Shown in pieces: positions 1-3,955 of a stretch of DNA of 5,006 nucleotides. The notes below the pieces were generated by a model that was not told where the DNA came from, did no database searches, and saw nothing but the letters and a program-made list of their open reading frames with translations. The first letter of the stretch is position 1. Every line of letters starts with the position of its first letter. A program made the translations under genes and the position numbers. Source of the DNA: Actinomycetota bacterium (lineage in GTDB: Bacteria > Actinomycetota > Actinomycetes > Streptosporangiales > Streptosporangiaceae); contig PLIQ01000294.1 of the NCBI GenBank assembly GCA_003140115.1, positions 3,475-8,480 on the forward strand, written 5' to 3'.

Positions 1-323
1 CGGGCGATCGACCACAGCCGGGGCAGGAAGATCAGCGCGATCGGGAACACGATGATCGTGTACGACACCGCGAAGAAGCCCGTCACCGCCCCGGCGCCGA
101 ACACCGCCGCCGGCACCGCGATGAACGTATACGCGGTGTACAGGTCGCCGCCGAGCAGGAACCAGGACACGAAGGTGCCGAAGCTGCGCCCGCCGAGCCC
201 CCACTCGTTCAGCTGCATCATGTCCTCGGCCCGGCGCCAGCGCGCAGCGGCGAACCCGGTCAGCGTGACGATCAGGAACACCACCACGACGATGGTGAAG
301 GTGACGTAGTTGACGTTGCTCAT
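1..323 (-). CDS. mctP: Sodium:solute symporter, monocarboxylate permease type (5' part only)
   Basis: The first 107 residues of an integral membrane transporter that continues past the left edge. Hydrophobic segments lie at about residues 8-25, 50-73 and 76-100. The stretch WGLGGRSFGTF (41-51), followed by a run ending LLGGDLYTAYTF (56-67), is characteristic of the sodium:solute symporter family, in the branch next to pyruvate/acetate/lactate permeases of the MctP type. The expected role is cation-coupled uptake of a short monocarboxylate across the plasma membrane; the exact substrate cannot be read from this fragment. The ATG at 321-323 overlaps the TGA of the DUF3311 gene (ATGA), and a GAGGT ribosome site at 330-334 lies 6 nt upstream, so translation is probably coupled. 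A small DUF3311 protein directly upstream is the usual partner of this permease in actinobacteria, which supports the call. The symbol is tentative. Confidence 0.82.
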   Translation of the reverse strand, partial: MSNVNYVTFTIVVVVFLIVTLTGFAAARWRRAEDMMQLNEWGLGGRSFGTFVSWFLLGGDLYTAYTFIAVPAAVFGAGAVTGFFAVSYTIIVFPIALIFLPRLWSIA

Positions 324-622
324 TTGGCTACCTCGCCCGGGCCGGTGCTCGCCGCGGCCGGACCATCCGGGCCGCCCGCTGGCGGATCGAGCCGATTGCG
401 CAGCATCAGGATGATCCAGCACACGATCGCCACCACCGGCATGTAAATGAGCAGGTAGAAGTAGAAGAACGGGAAGTCGCCCACCTTCGGCGTGGCGCGA
501 GCGTAAAGCGGCACGTAAACCGCGAAGAAGACGACGGCGACGGTCAGGATGGCGATGACCGCCGAGGTGACCGGATGGGCGGCGATGGGACTTCGTGACT
601 TAATGGATGATTCCTGAGCCAT
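320..622 (-). CDS. Small DUF3311-type membrane protein encoded with the symporter
   Basis: A 100-residue protein with two predicted membrane helices, at about residues 18-40 and 51-74. The second is aromatic-rich, FPFFYFYLLIYMPVVAIVCW (50-69). The N-terminus is polar and basic, and the C-terminal tail is rich in Gly, Pro and Ala. Size, topology and position before an MctP-like symporter match DUF3311. Members are thought to be accessory to the permease, but no biochemical role is established to my knowledge. The ATG at 620-622 is chosen because GGAGG lies 5 nt upstream of it. A longer reading from about 670 would have to translate through the CRP-type palindrome and lacks such a ribosome site. 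The stop overlaps the symporter start by 4 nt (ATGA), so the two form one operon. Confidence 0.8.
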   Translation of the reverse strand: MAQESSIKSRSPIAAHPVTSAVIAILTVAVVFFAVYVPLYARATPKVGDFPFFYFYLLIYMPVVAIVCWIILMLRNRLDPPAGGPDGPAAASTGPGEVAK

Positions 623-627
623 TGTTC

Positions 628-632
628 CCTCC
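628..632 (-). promoter_or_regulatory. Ribosome binding site of the DUF3311 gene
   Basis: GGAGG on the minus strand, within GGGAGGGAA, placed 5 nt before ATG 622. It is the strongest Shine-Dalgarno match in the window and fixes the start of the DUF3311 gene against the longer possible reading. Confidence 0.75.
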
Positions 633-655
633 CGTCGGGGGACAGCCTCACCTGC

Positions 656-671
656 TGTGACTGACGTCACA
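656..671. promoter_or_regulatory. CRP-family binding site, perfect TGTGA-N6-TCACA
   Basis: The sequence is TGTGACTGACGTCACA, an exact match to the consensus TGTGA-N6-TCACA shared by E. coli CRP, mycobacterial Crp and corynebacterial GlxR. Eight of the eight outer and core symmetric pairs match, apart from the inner CTGACG spacer, which is itself nearly symmetric. It lies 33 nt upstream of the DUF3311 start. If the promoter start is near 720-740 the site would sit in the leader and could block transcription; if a start lies just below 650 it could act by activation. No clear -10 is visible between the site and the gene. Binding is inferred from sequence only. Confidence 0.65.
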
Positions 672-714
672 AGGTTTTATTCATGGTGCGCTCAGGTCTG
701 GTGATCGGCAATGC

Positions 715-728
715 TTTGCGCGCGCAAA
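715..728. repeat. Perfect 14-bp palindrome
   Basis: TTTGCGCGCGCAAA reads identically on both strands and lies in the otherwise AT-richer control region between the dasR-like gene and the DUF3311-symporter operon. It is long enough to be an operator for a dimeric regulator, or a short cruciform. I do not recognise the site as that of a named regulator. Confidence 0.4.
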
Positions 729-734
729 TAGGAA

Positions 735-749
735 ATTGTTACTAGTGAG
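735..749. promoter_or_regulatory. Half-conserved third copy of the CTCA-ACTAGTGAG element
   Basis: ACTAGTGAG at 741-749 is identical to the right half of the element at 835-849, exactly 100 bp away. The left half (ATTGTT) is not conserved. It could be a weaker auxiliary operator or a chance match around the self-complementary ACTAGT core. Confidence 0.3.
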
Positions 750-789
750 GTAGGTATCAGTCCGCGAACTGAAGACGTTCATCTCGTCT

Positions 790-818
790 GGTAAGAAGGG
801 CGCCGAGCCTTTCTCACC
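790..818 (-). terminator. Hairpin downstream of the dasR-like gene, possible terminator or attenuator
   Basis: The arms 790-801 and 807-818 (plus strand GGTAAGAAGGGC and GCCTTTCTCACC) pair over 12 positions with one mismatch and one wobble around the 5-nt loop 802-806. It lies 58-86 nt after the TGA of the dasR-like gene in its direction of transcription. No T-run follows, which is common for actinobacterial hairpin terminators but weakens the call. Its outer arm overlaps the left operator-like palindrome by 6 nt, so the symmetry could instead serve protein binding. Confidence 0.35.
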
Positions 819-825
819 TAATGAG
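811..825. promoter_or_regulatory. Operator-like palindrome, copy 1 (TTCTCA-CCTAA-TGAG)
   Basis: TTCTCACCTAATGAG contains the inverted repeat CTCA-N5-TGAG. It differs at only two positions from copy 2, which starts 24 bp further on. A pair of nearly identical short palindromes between a GntR-family gene and the transporter operon downstream of it is the normal layout of a local operator. I infer it is bound by the dasR-like protein. Confidence 0.5.
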
Positions 826-834
826 GATTGGTCA

Positions 835-849
835 TTCTCAACTAGTGAG
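835..849. promoter_or_regulatory. Operator-like palindrome, copy 2 (TTCTCA-ACTAG-TGAG)
   Basis: TTCTCAACTAGTGAG is the second copy of the 15-bp element; the shared form is TTCTCA-M-CTA-R-TGAG. It lies 27 bp beyond the stop of the dasR-like gene and 24 bp (start to start) from copy 1, a little over two helical turns. The ATTGGTC at 827-833 between the copies resembles half of the DasR responsive element (ACTGGTC...), but its second half is absent. Confidence 0.5.
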
Positions 850-875
850 TTTGCAGTCAGGTGCGGTCCGCGACG

Positions 876-1646
876 TCACCGGTCGGGGGTCCGCCGGAGC
901 CGGGTGACGAACTTGTACCGGTCGCCCCGGTACCACGACTGGGCCCACTCGACCGGCTCGCCGGTGACGTCGTACGCGTGCCGGGACAACAGCAGCAGCG
1001 GCAGGCCGGGGTCCACCCCGAGCAGCCGCGCATCGTGCGGGTCGGCGAGCACGGTCTCGATCGTCTCCTCGGCCTCGGTGAGCTGGATGCCGTAGCCCAG
1101 GCGCAGCGTCTCGTACAGCGACAGCTGCCGCTCCAGCTGCTTGCGCAGGCCGGGGAACCGCCGGGCGGGCAGGTGCGAGGTGTCGATCGACATCGGCTCG
1201 CCGTCGGCCAGTCGCAGCCGGTGGATGCGCAGCGCGCGCCCGCCCGCCCGGATGCCGAGCAGCGTGGCGAGCTGCTCGTCGGCGGTGACGTACCCGATGT
1301 CCAGGATCGTGGTCTGCGGATGCAGCCCGTGGGCTCGCATGCCCTCGGTGTAGCTGGCCAGCTCCAGCAGCTGGGCGACCTTGGGCTTGGCCACGAACGT
1401 GCCCTTGCCCTGCATGCGCAGCAGCCGGCCCTCGATGACCAGCTCGGCGAGGGCCTGCCTGACGGTAGTCCGCGAGGTCCCGTAGGAGCGCGCGAGCTCC
1501 CGTTCCGGTGGCACCGGGCTGCCCGGGTCCAGGGTGGCGGTGAACGCGAGCAGCTGCCGCTTTACCTGGTAGTACTTGGGCAGCTTCACCGAGGCGCCCG
1601 CCGGAGGCTCAGCGGCTTCGTCGATCGGGAGCAGAGAAGCGGTCAT
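876..1646 (-). CDS. dasR: DasR-like GntR/HutC-family transcriptional repressor
   Basis: A 256-residue regulator of normal family length. An N-terminal winged helix (about 22-88) carries [20 protein letters not shown] (46-65), the recognition helix region, and then a wing with QGKGTFVA (79-86). A UTRA ligand domain follows (about 105-250), with EAEETIE (191-197) and YRGDRYKF (239-246). The match to Streptomyces DasR, as I remember it, is close along the whole length, including the [11 protein letters not shown] junction and the final YRGDRYKF. DasR represses GlcNAc/chitin and other genes and is released by glucosamine 6-phosphate. Here the neighbours are a monocarboxylate-type permease, not das or nag genes, so the ligand may differ and the symbol is tentative. 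ATG 1646 has no SD. A TTGACG/AATGAT promoter ends at the start codon, suggesting a leaderless mRNA. Its product probably acts on the palindromes at 811-849. Confidence 0.82.
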   Translation of the reverse strand: MTASLLPIDEAAEPPAGASVKLPKYYQVKRQLLAFTATLDPGSPVPPERELARSYGTSRTTVRQALAELVIEGRLLRMQGKGTFVAKPKVAQLLELASYTEGMRAHGLHPQTTILDIGYVTADEQLATLLGIRAGGRALRIHRLRLADGEPMSIDTSHLPARRFPGLRKQLERQLSLYETLRLGYGIQLTEAEETIETVLADPHDARLLGVDPGLPLLLLSRHAYDVTGEPVEWAQSWYRGDRYKFVTRLRRTPDR

Positions 1647-1651
1647 CCGGA

Positions 1652-1681
1652 ATCATTGCCTTAAAAAAGGGTTAACGTCAA
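1652..1681 (-). promoter_or_regulatory. Promoter of the dasR-like gene, probably leaderless
   Basis: On the minus strand, TTGACG (1676-1681) and AATGAT (1652-1657) are separated by 18 bp. The -35 matches TTGACA at five of six positions and the -10 matches TATAAT at four. The -10 ends 5 nt before ATG 1646, so transcription would begin at or within the start codon. No SD is present. The spacer holds an A/T-rich run (1661-1667) and a GTTAAC hexamer (1671-1676). Confidence 0.5.
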
Positions 1682-1732
1682 CTCTGACATAGCTCTACGC
1701 CTCACTTCGAGCCAACGGCCCCCGGCCGCGGC

Positions 1733-1789
1733 CAGAAGGCGACGCTGGCAGAAGGCGACGCTGGCAGAAGGCGACGCTGGCAGAAGGCG
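1733..1789. repeat. 16-bp tandem repeat, 3.6 exact copies
   Basis: The unit CAGAAGGCGACGCTGG occurs at 1733-1748, 1749-1764 and 1765-1780 without a single difference, followed by the first nine bases of a fourth copy (1781-1789). It lies in the divergent region between the dasR-like gene and pdtaS, ending 37 bp before the pdtaS start. Sixteen bases is about one and a half helical turns and not a multiple of three, so a coding role is unlikely. Perfect identity suggests recent expansion by slippage and a copy number that could vary between strains. Confidence 0.9.
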
Positions 1790-1825
1790 GCCGGCCCAGT
1801 CCGCCCCGGATGCGATGATGATGGT

Positions 1826-3298
1826 GTGCCCACGCTGAACGACCTGGCCGCGAGCCGCACCAATCTCGGCGACGCTGACGTCGAATGGCTGCACGCGCTG
1901 GTGTCGGACTGGCAGCTGCTGGCCGACCTGTCCTTCGCCGACCTGATCTTGTGGGCGCCGGTCCGCGACGACGGGGGCTGGCTGGCGCTGGCCCAGATGC
2001 GCCCGACGACCGGTCCCACCTCGCTTCAGGACGACCTGGTCGGGACGCTAGCCGGACCGGAGGACCAGCGGCTGCTGAACATCGCGCGGGACGAGCGGCG
2101 CATCGGGCGGGAGAGCGACCCGGACTGGACGAGCGGCGTCCCGGTGCGCACCGAGGTCATTCCCGTCACCCGGGCGGGCCGGGTCATCGCCGTCATCGAA
2201 CGGTGCACCAACCTGAACTCGGCCCGAACCCCCAGCCGCCTCGAGCTCACCTACCTGCAGGGCGCCGACGACCTGGCCCGGATGGTGGCCGAGGGGACGT
2301 TCCCGTTCGCGGGCGAGGCGGCCATGCTGGCCCGGTCGCCGCGGGTGGGCGACGGGCTGCTCCGGCTCGGCCGGGCCGGACGGGTCACCTACGCCAGCCC
2401 CAACGCGCAGTCCGCCTACCGCCGCCTGGGCGTGGCCGCCGACCTCATCGGCACGGAGCTGGCCGTGGTCACCGCCGGGCTGTGGGCGTCGGACGAGCCG
2501 CTGGACGAGTCGCTGATGGTGGTGGCGGCGGGCCGCGCGCCGCGCGCGGCGGAGGTGGACGGGAAGGGCTCGGTGGTGCAGCTGCGCGCGATCCCGCTGA
2601 TCGTCGGCGGAAGCCGGACCGGCGCGCTGATCCTGGTCCGGGACGTCACCGAACTACGCCGCCGCGAGCGCGAACTGATGACCAAGGACGCCACGATCAG
2701 GGAGATCCACCACCGGGTCAAGAACAACCTGCAGACCGTCGCCGCGCTGCTGAGGCTGCAGGCCCGGCGGCTCCGGGCGCCCGAAGCCCGCGCCGCGCTC
2801 GACGAGGCGGTACGCCGGGTCGGGTCGATCGCGCTGGTGCACGAGACGCTGTCCCACACCCCGGACGAGGTGGTCGACTTCGACGACATCGCGGACCGGG
2901 TCGCGATGATGGCGGGGGAGGTGTCGGCCCCCGAGGTCCGGGTGATCCCGAAGATCACCGGGTCCTTCGGGCTGCTGTCGGCCGCGGTGGCGACGCCGCT
3001 GGCCTTGGTTCTCACCGAATTGCTGCAGAACGCGCTGCAGCACGGCTTCCCGGCCCCGGCCAAGGATCAGGGTCTGCTCGAGGTCATCGCGGTGCGCGAG
3101 CAGGAGCGGCTCACCGTGACCGTGGCCGACGACGGAGTGGGCCTGCCCGACGGCTTCGACCTGGATTCGACCACCAGCCTCGGGCTGCAGATCGTACGCA
3201 CGCTGGTGGTCAGCGAGCTGGGCGGACGGCTGCGGATCGTGCCCCGGCCAGATGGCGGGACCGAGGCGGTCGTCGACCTCCCGGTCGGATACGAGTAA
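1826..3298 (+). CDS. pdtaS: PdtaS-type cytosolic sensor histidine kinase
   Basis: A 490-residue kinase without membrane segments, close in length to M. tuberculosis PdtaS (Rv3220c, about 500). The domains are an N-terminal GAF-like H_kinase_N domain (about 5-150), a PAS domain (about 170-275, with YASPNAQSAYRRLG at 189-202), a HisKA_2 dimerisation/phosphoacceptor segment with EIHHRVKNNLQTVAALLRLQ (293-312; probable phospho-His 296), and a HATPase domain with the N box ELLQNALQHGF (398-408), DDGVGLPDGF (435-444) and SLGLQIVRTL (451-460). PdtaS phosphorylates PdtaR, an ANTAR-domain RNA-binding response regulator, which is not in this window. GTG 1826 is chosen because MPTLNDL aligns with the start of the mycobacterial protein. 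No SD is visible; GATGAT at 1814-1819 could be a -10 for a leaderless mRNA. The 3' end overlaps the whiB-like frame by 89 bp. Confidence 0.88.
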   Translation: MPTLNDLAASRTNLGDADVEWLHALVSDWQLLADLSFADLILWAPVRDDGGWLALAQMRPTTGPTSLQDDLVGTLAGPEDQRLLNIARDERRIGRESDPDWTSGVPVRTEVIPVTRAGRVIAVIERCTNLNSARTPSRLELTYLQGADDLARMVAEGTFPFAGEAAMLARSPRVGDGLLRLGRAGRVTYASPNAQSAYRRLGVAADLIGTELAVVTAGLWASDEPLDESLMVVAAGRAPRAAEVDGKGSVVQLRAIPLIVGGSRTGALILVRDVTELRRRERELMTKDATIREIHHRVKNNLQTVAALLRLQARRLRAPEARAALDEAVRRVGSIALVHETLSHTPDEVVDFDDIADRVAMMAGEVSAPEVRVIPKITGSFGLLSAAVATPLALVLTELLQNALQHGFPAPAKDQGLLEVIAVREQERLTVTVADDGVGLPDGFDLDSTTSLGLQIVRTLVVSELGGRLRIVPRPDGGTEAVVDLPVGYE

Positions 3299-3566
3299 GC
3301 GCCCGAGCCGATAACACGTGCGCGCGGGCGCGCAGCCGGATCGTGCGCCGCTTGAGCGCTCGCCGCTCGTCCTCGCTCATACCGCCCCAGACGCCCGCGT
3401 CCTGACCGCTCTCGATGGCCCAGCGCAGGCACTCGTCCATCACCGAACACCGGCGGCAGACCTGCTTGGCTTCGTCGATCTGGAGTAGCGCGGGACCGGT
3501 GTTCCCGATGGGGAAGAACAGCTCAGGGTCCACCTCACGGCAGGCGGCTTCGTGGCGCCAGTCCAT
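3210..3566 (-). CDS. whiB1: WhiB1/WblE-like iron-sulfur regulator with C-terminal extension
   Basis: A 118-residue Wbl protein. Cys9, Cys37, Cys40 and Cys46 (C-N27-C-x2-C-x5-C) have exactly the WhiB1 spacing for a 4Fe-4S cluster. PELFFPIGNTGPA (14-26) and the turn GVWGGMSEDERRALKRR (58-74) are also conserved. WhiB1 and WblE bind the primary sigma factor and control transcription in response to nitric oxide and redox state. ATG 3566 is chosen because AAGGAG (3575-3580) lies 8 nt upstream and because the family begins MDWRH; the GTG at 3573-3575 overlaps that ribosome site. Family members end near residue 84, at about RARAHV here. This frame continues for 34 more residues, rich in Arg, Pro and Ala, antisense to the last 89 bases of pdtaS. 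That tail may be a lost stop codon or a sequencing error. A CRP-type site lies upstream. Confidence 0.88.
   Translation of the reverse strand: MDWRHEAACREVDPELFFPIGNTGPALLQIDEAKQVCRRCSVMDECLRWAIESGQDAGVWGGMSEDERRALKRRTIRLRARAHVLSARALTRIRPGGRRPPRSRHLAGARSAAVRPAR
3319..3334 (+). terminator. GC-rich hairpin after pdtaS, possible terminator
   Basis: TGCGCGC-GG-GCGCGCA is a perfect 7-bp inverted repeat beginning 21 nt after the pdtaS TAA. No T-run follows. It lies inside the convergent whiB-like gene (around residues 77-82), so it could end transcription on either strand or be a by-product of Arg/Ala codons. Confidence 0.3.
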
Positions 3567-3574
3567 GATGTCCA

Positions 3575-3580
3575 CTCCTT
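3575..3580 (-). promoter_or_regulatory. Ribosome binding site of the whiB-like gene
   Basis: AAGGAG on the minus strand (within AGAAGGAG), 8 nt before ATG 3566. It overlaps the upstream in-frame GTG, which excludes that codon as the start. Confidence 0.75.
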
Positions 3581-3636
3581 CTAGCCGAACGGGTCCGGCC
3601 GCCAGCGGATGCGGTCGGCTGAGCGTCTGCGCAGCT

Positions 3637-3652
3637 TGTGAAGCTTTTCACG
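3637..3652. promoter_or_regulatory. CRP-family binding site upstream of whiB-like gene
   Basis: TGTGAAGCTTTTCACG matches TGTGA-N6-TCACA at nine of ten fixed positions. Its centre is 78 bp upstream of the whiB ATG, a plausible promoter-region distance. In M. tuberculosis, whiB1 is a known direct target of the cAMP receptor protein Rv3676, so the placement upstream of a WhiB1-like gene is independent support. I could not identify a convincing -10 between the site and the gene. Confidence 0.65.
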
Positions 3653-3695
3653 AGCTAGACCGCACTGCCACGCGGTCCAAGTTTCCGAGAACCGT

Positions 3696-3830
3696 TATGA
3701 TGCCGAGCAAAGAAACGCACCCTAGACCGACAGGCGGCCTGAGCGTGCCCCCGAAGGCGACGCTGCGTCATAACCCAAGGCCATCTGGGTCGATGACACA
3801 TGCGTGGCGCCCCCGCGCCAGACATCGCGT
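3696..3830 (+). ncRNA. Candidate structured small RNA with C-rich hairpin loops
   Basis: TATGAT at 3696-3701 is a good -10 box on the plus strand, though no clear -35 is seen. Downstream lie three hairpins. The first is 3742-3764: AGCGT pairs with ACGCT, with inner GCC/GGC, one bulged G and loop CCCGAA. The second is 3773-3790: ACCCA pairs with TGGGT. The third is 3791-3827: outer CGATG/CATCG and inner TGGCGC/GCGCCA around a CCCC loop. Two of the three contain a run of five C at or near the loop, loosely like the actinobacterial 6C RNA family, though those have runs of six or more. The 3' end is not defined and there is no T-run. Extent and existence are inferred. Confidence 0.3.
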
Positions 3831-3892
3831 CAAGCCTTTCAACATCGCCTGACATGCGCAAGAGGGCACAGCGGCCGTTCGACTTAATTTAA

Positions 3893-3908
3893 TGTCAGAT
3901 CGATCACA
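3893..3908. promoter_or_regulatory. Weaker CRP-like palindrome
   Basis: TGTCAGATCGATCACA matches TGTGA-N6-TCACA at nine of ten fixed positions, with a central GATCGATC. It is about 330 bp from the whiB start and sits next to the AT-rich TTAATTTAA, from which TAAATT could be a minus-strand -10. It could serve a distal whiB promoter or be a chance match. Confidence 0.3.
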
Positions 3909-3916
3909 TTTTGCTC

Positions 3917-3934
3917 GCGGCGCTGCAACGCCGC
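3917..3934 (-). terminator. Hairpin after the lipid-kinase gene, probable terminator
   Basis: GCGGCG and CGCCGC form a perfect 6-bp stem around a 6-nt loop, 22 nt past the TGA at 3956 in the direction of transcription. It is followed on the minus strand by GAGCAAAA, not a T-run, so it would be a U-less actinobacterial terminator. Confidence 0.4.
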
Positions 3935-3955
3935 CTCACGGGGCGGTATTTGAGG

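Larger units (their letters stand above)
3567..3955. other. 389-bp gene-free region upstream of whiB-like gene
   Basis: No convincing protein gene is seen; the short open frames here lack ribosome sites and recognisable sequence. In order, the region holds the whiB ribosome site, a CRP-type palindrome (3637-3652), a -10-like TATGAT on the plus strand (3696-3701), three consecutive hairpins (3742-3827), a short AT-rich segment around 3883-3893, a second CRP-like site (3893-3908) and a hairpin after the lipid-kinase gene (3917-3934). The octamer CTAGACCG occurs at 3655-3662 and 3722-3729. Confidence 0.6.

Noticed and set aside
623..875. Search for a canonical DasR element (TGGTCTAGACCA)
   Set aside because: Only a half match, ATTGGTC at 827-833, is present; the other half is missing, so no dre site is called.
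861..1664. A 267-codon open frame on the plus strand opposite the dasR-like gene
   Set aside because: It is the GC-driven antisense shadow of a clearly recognisable GntR regulator. Its translation is rich in Gln, Arg, Gly and Leu without domain motifs.
1733..1789. Tandem array considered as CRISPR or as iterons of an origin
   Set aside because: The 16-bp units are contiguous with no spacers, there are no cas genes, and no replication gene or AT-rich unwinding region accompanies them.
3210..3298. Treating the whiB-like gene as ending before pdtaS
   Set aside because: No stop codon occurs in its frame before 3210, so the overlap is annotated as read, with the caveat that the family normally ends near 3318.
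1885..3405. A 506-codon plus-strand frame overlapping pdtaS
   Set aside because: Its composition is almost entirely Arg, Gly, Pro and Ala, typical of an out-of-phase frame in GC-rich coding DNA, and the PdtaS frame carries all the kinase motifs.
3415..3852. Plus-strand frame crossing the whiB-like gene and the intergenic region
   Set aside because: It is antisense to the conserved WhiB core, with no ribosome site and no recognisable protein sequence.
3655..3861. Small minus-strand frame (about 66-68 residues) in the whiB upstream region
   Set aside because: No SD precedes its TTG or ATG, the sequence resembles no known family, and it covers the proposed hairpins and abuts the CRP-type site.
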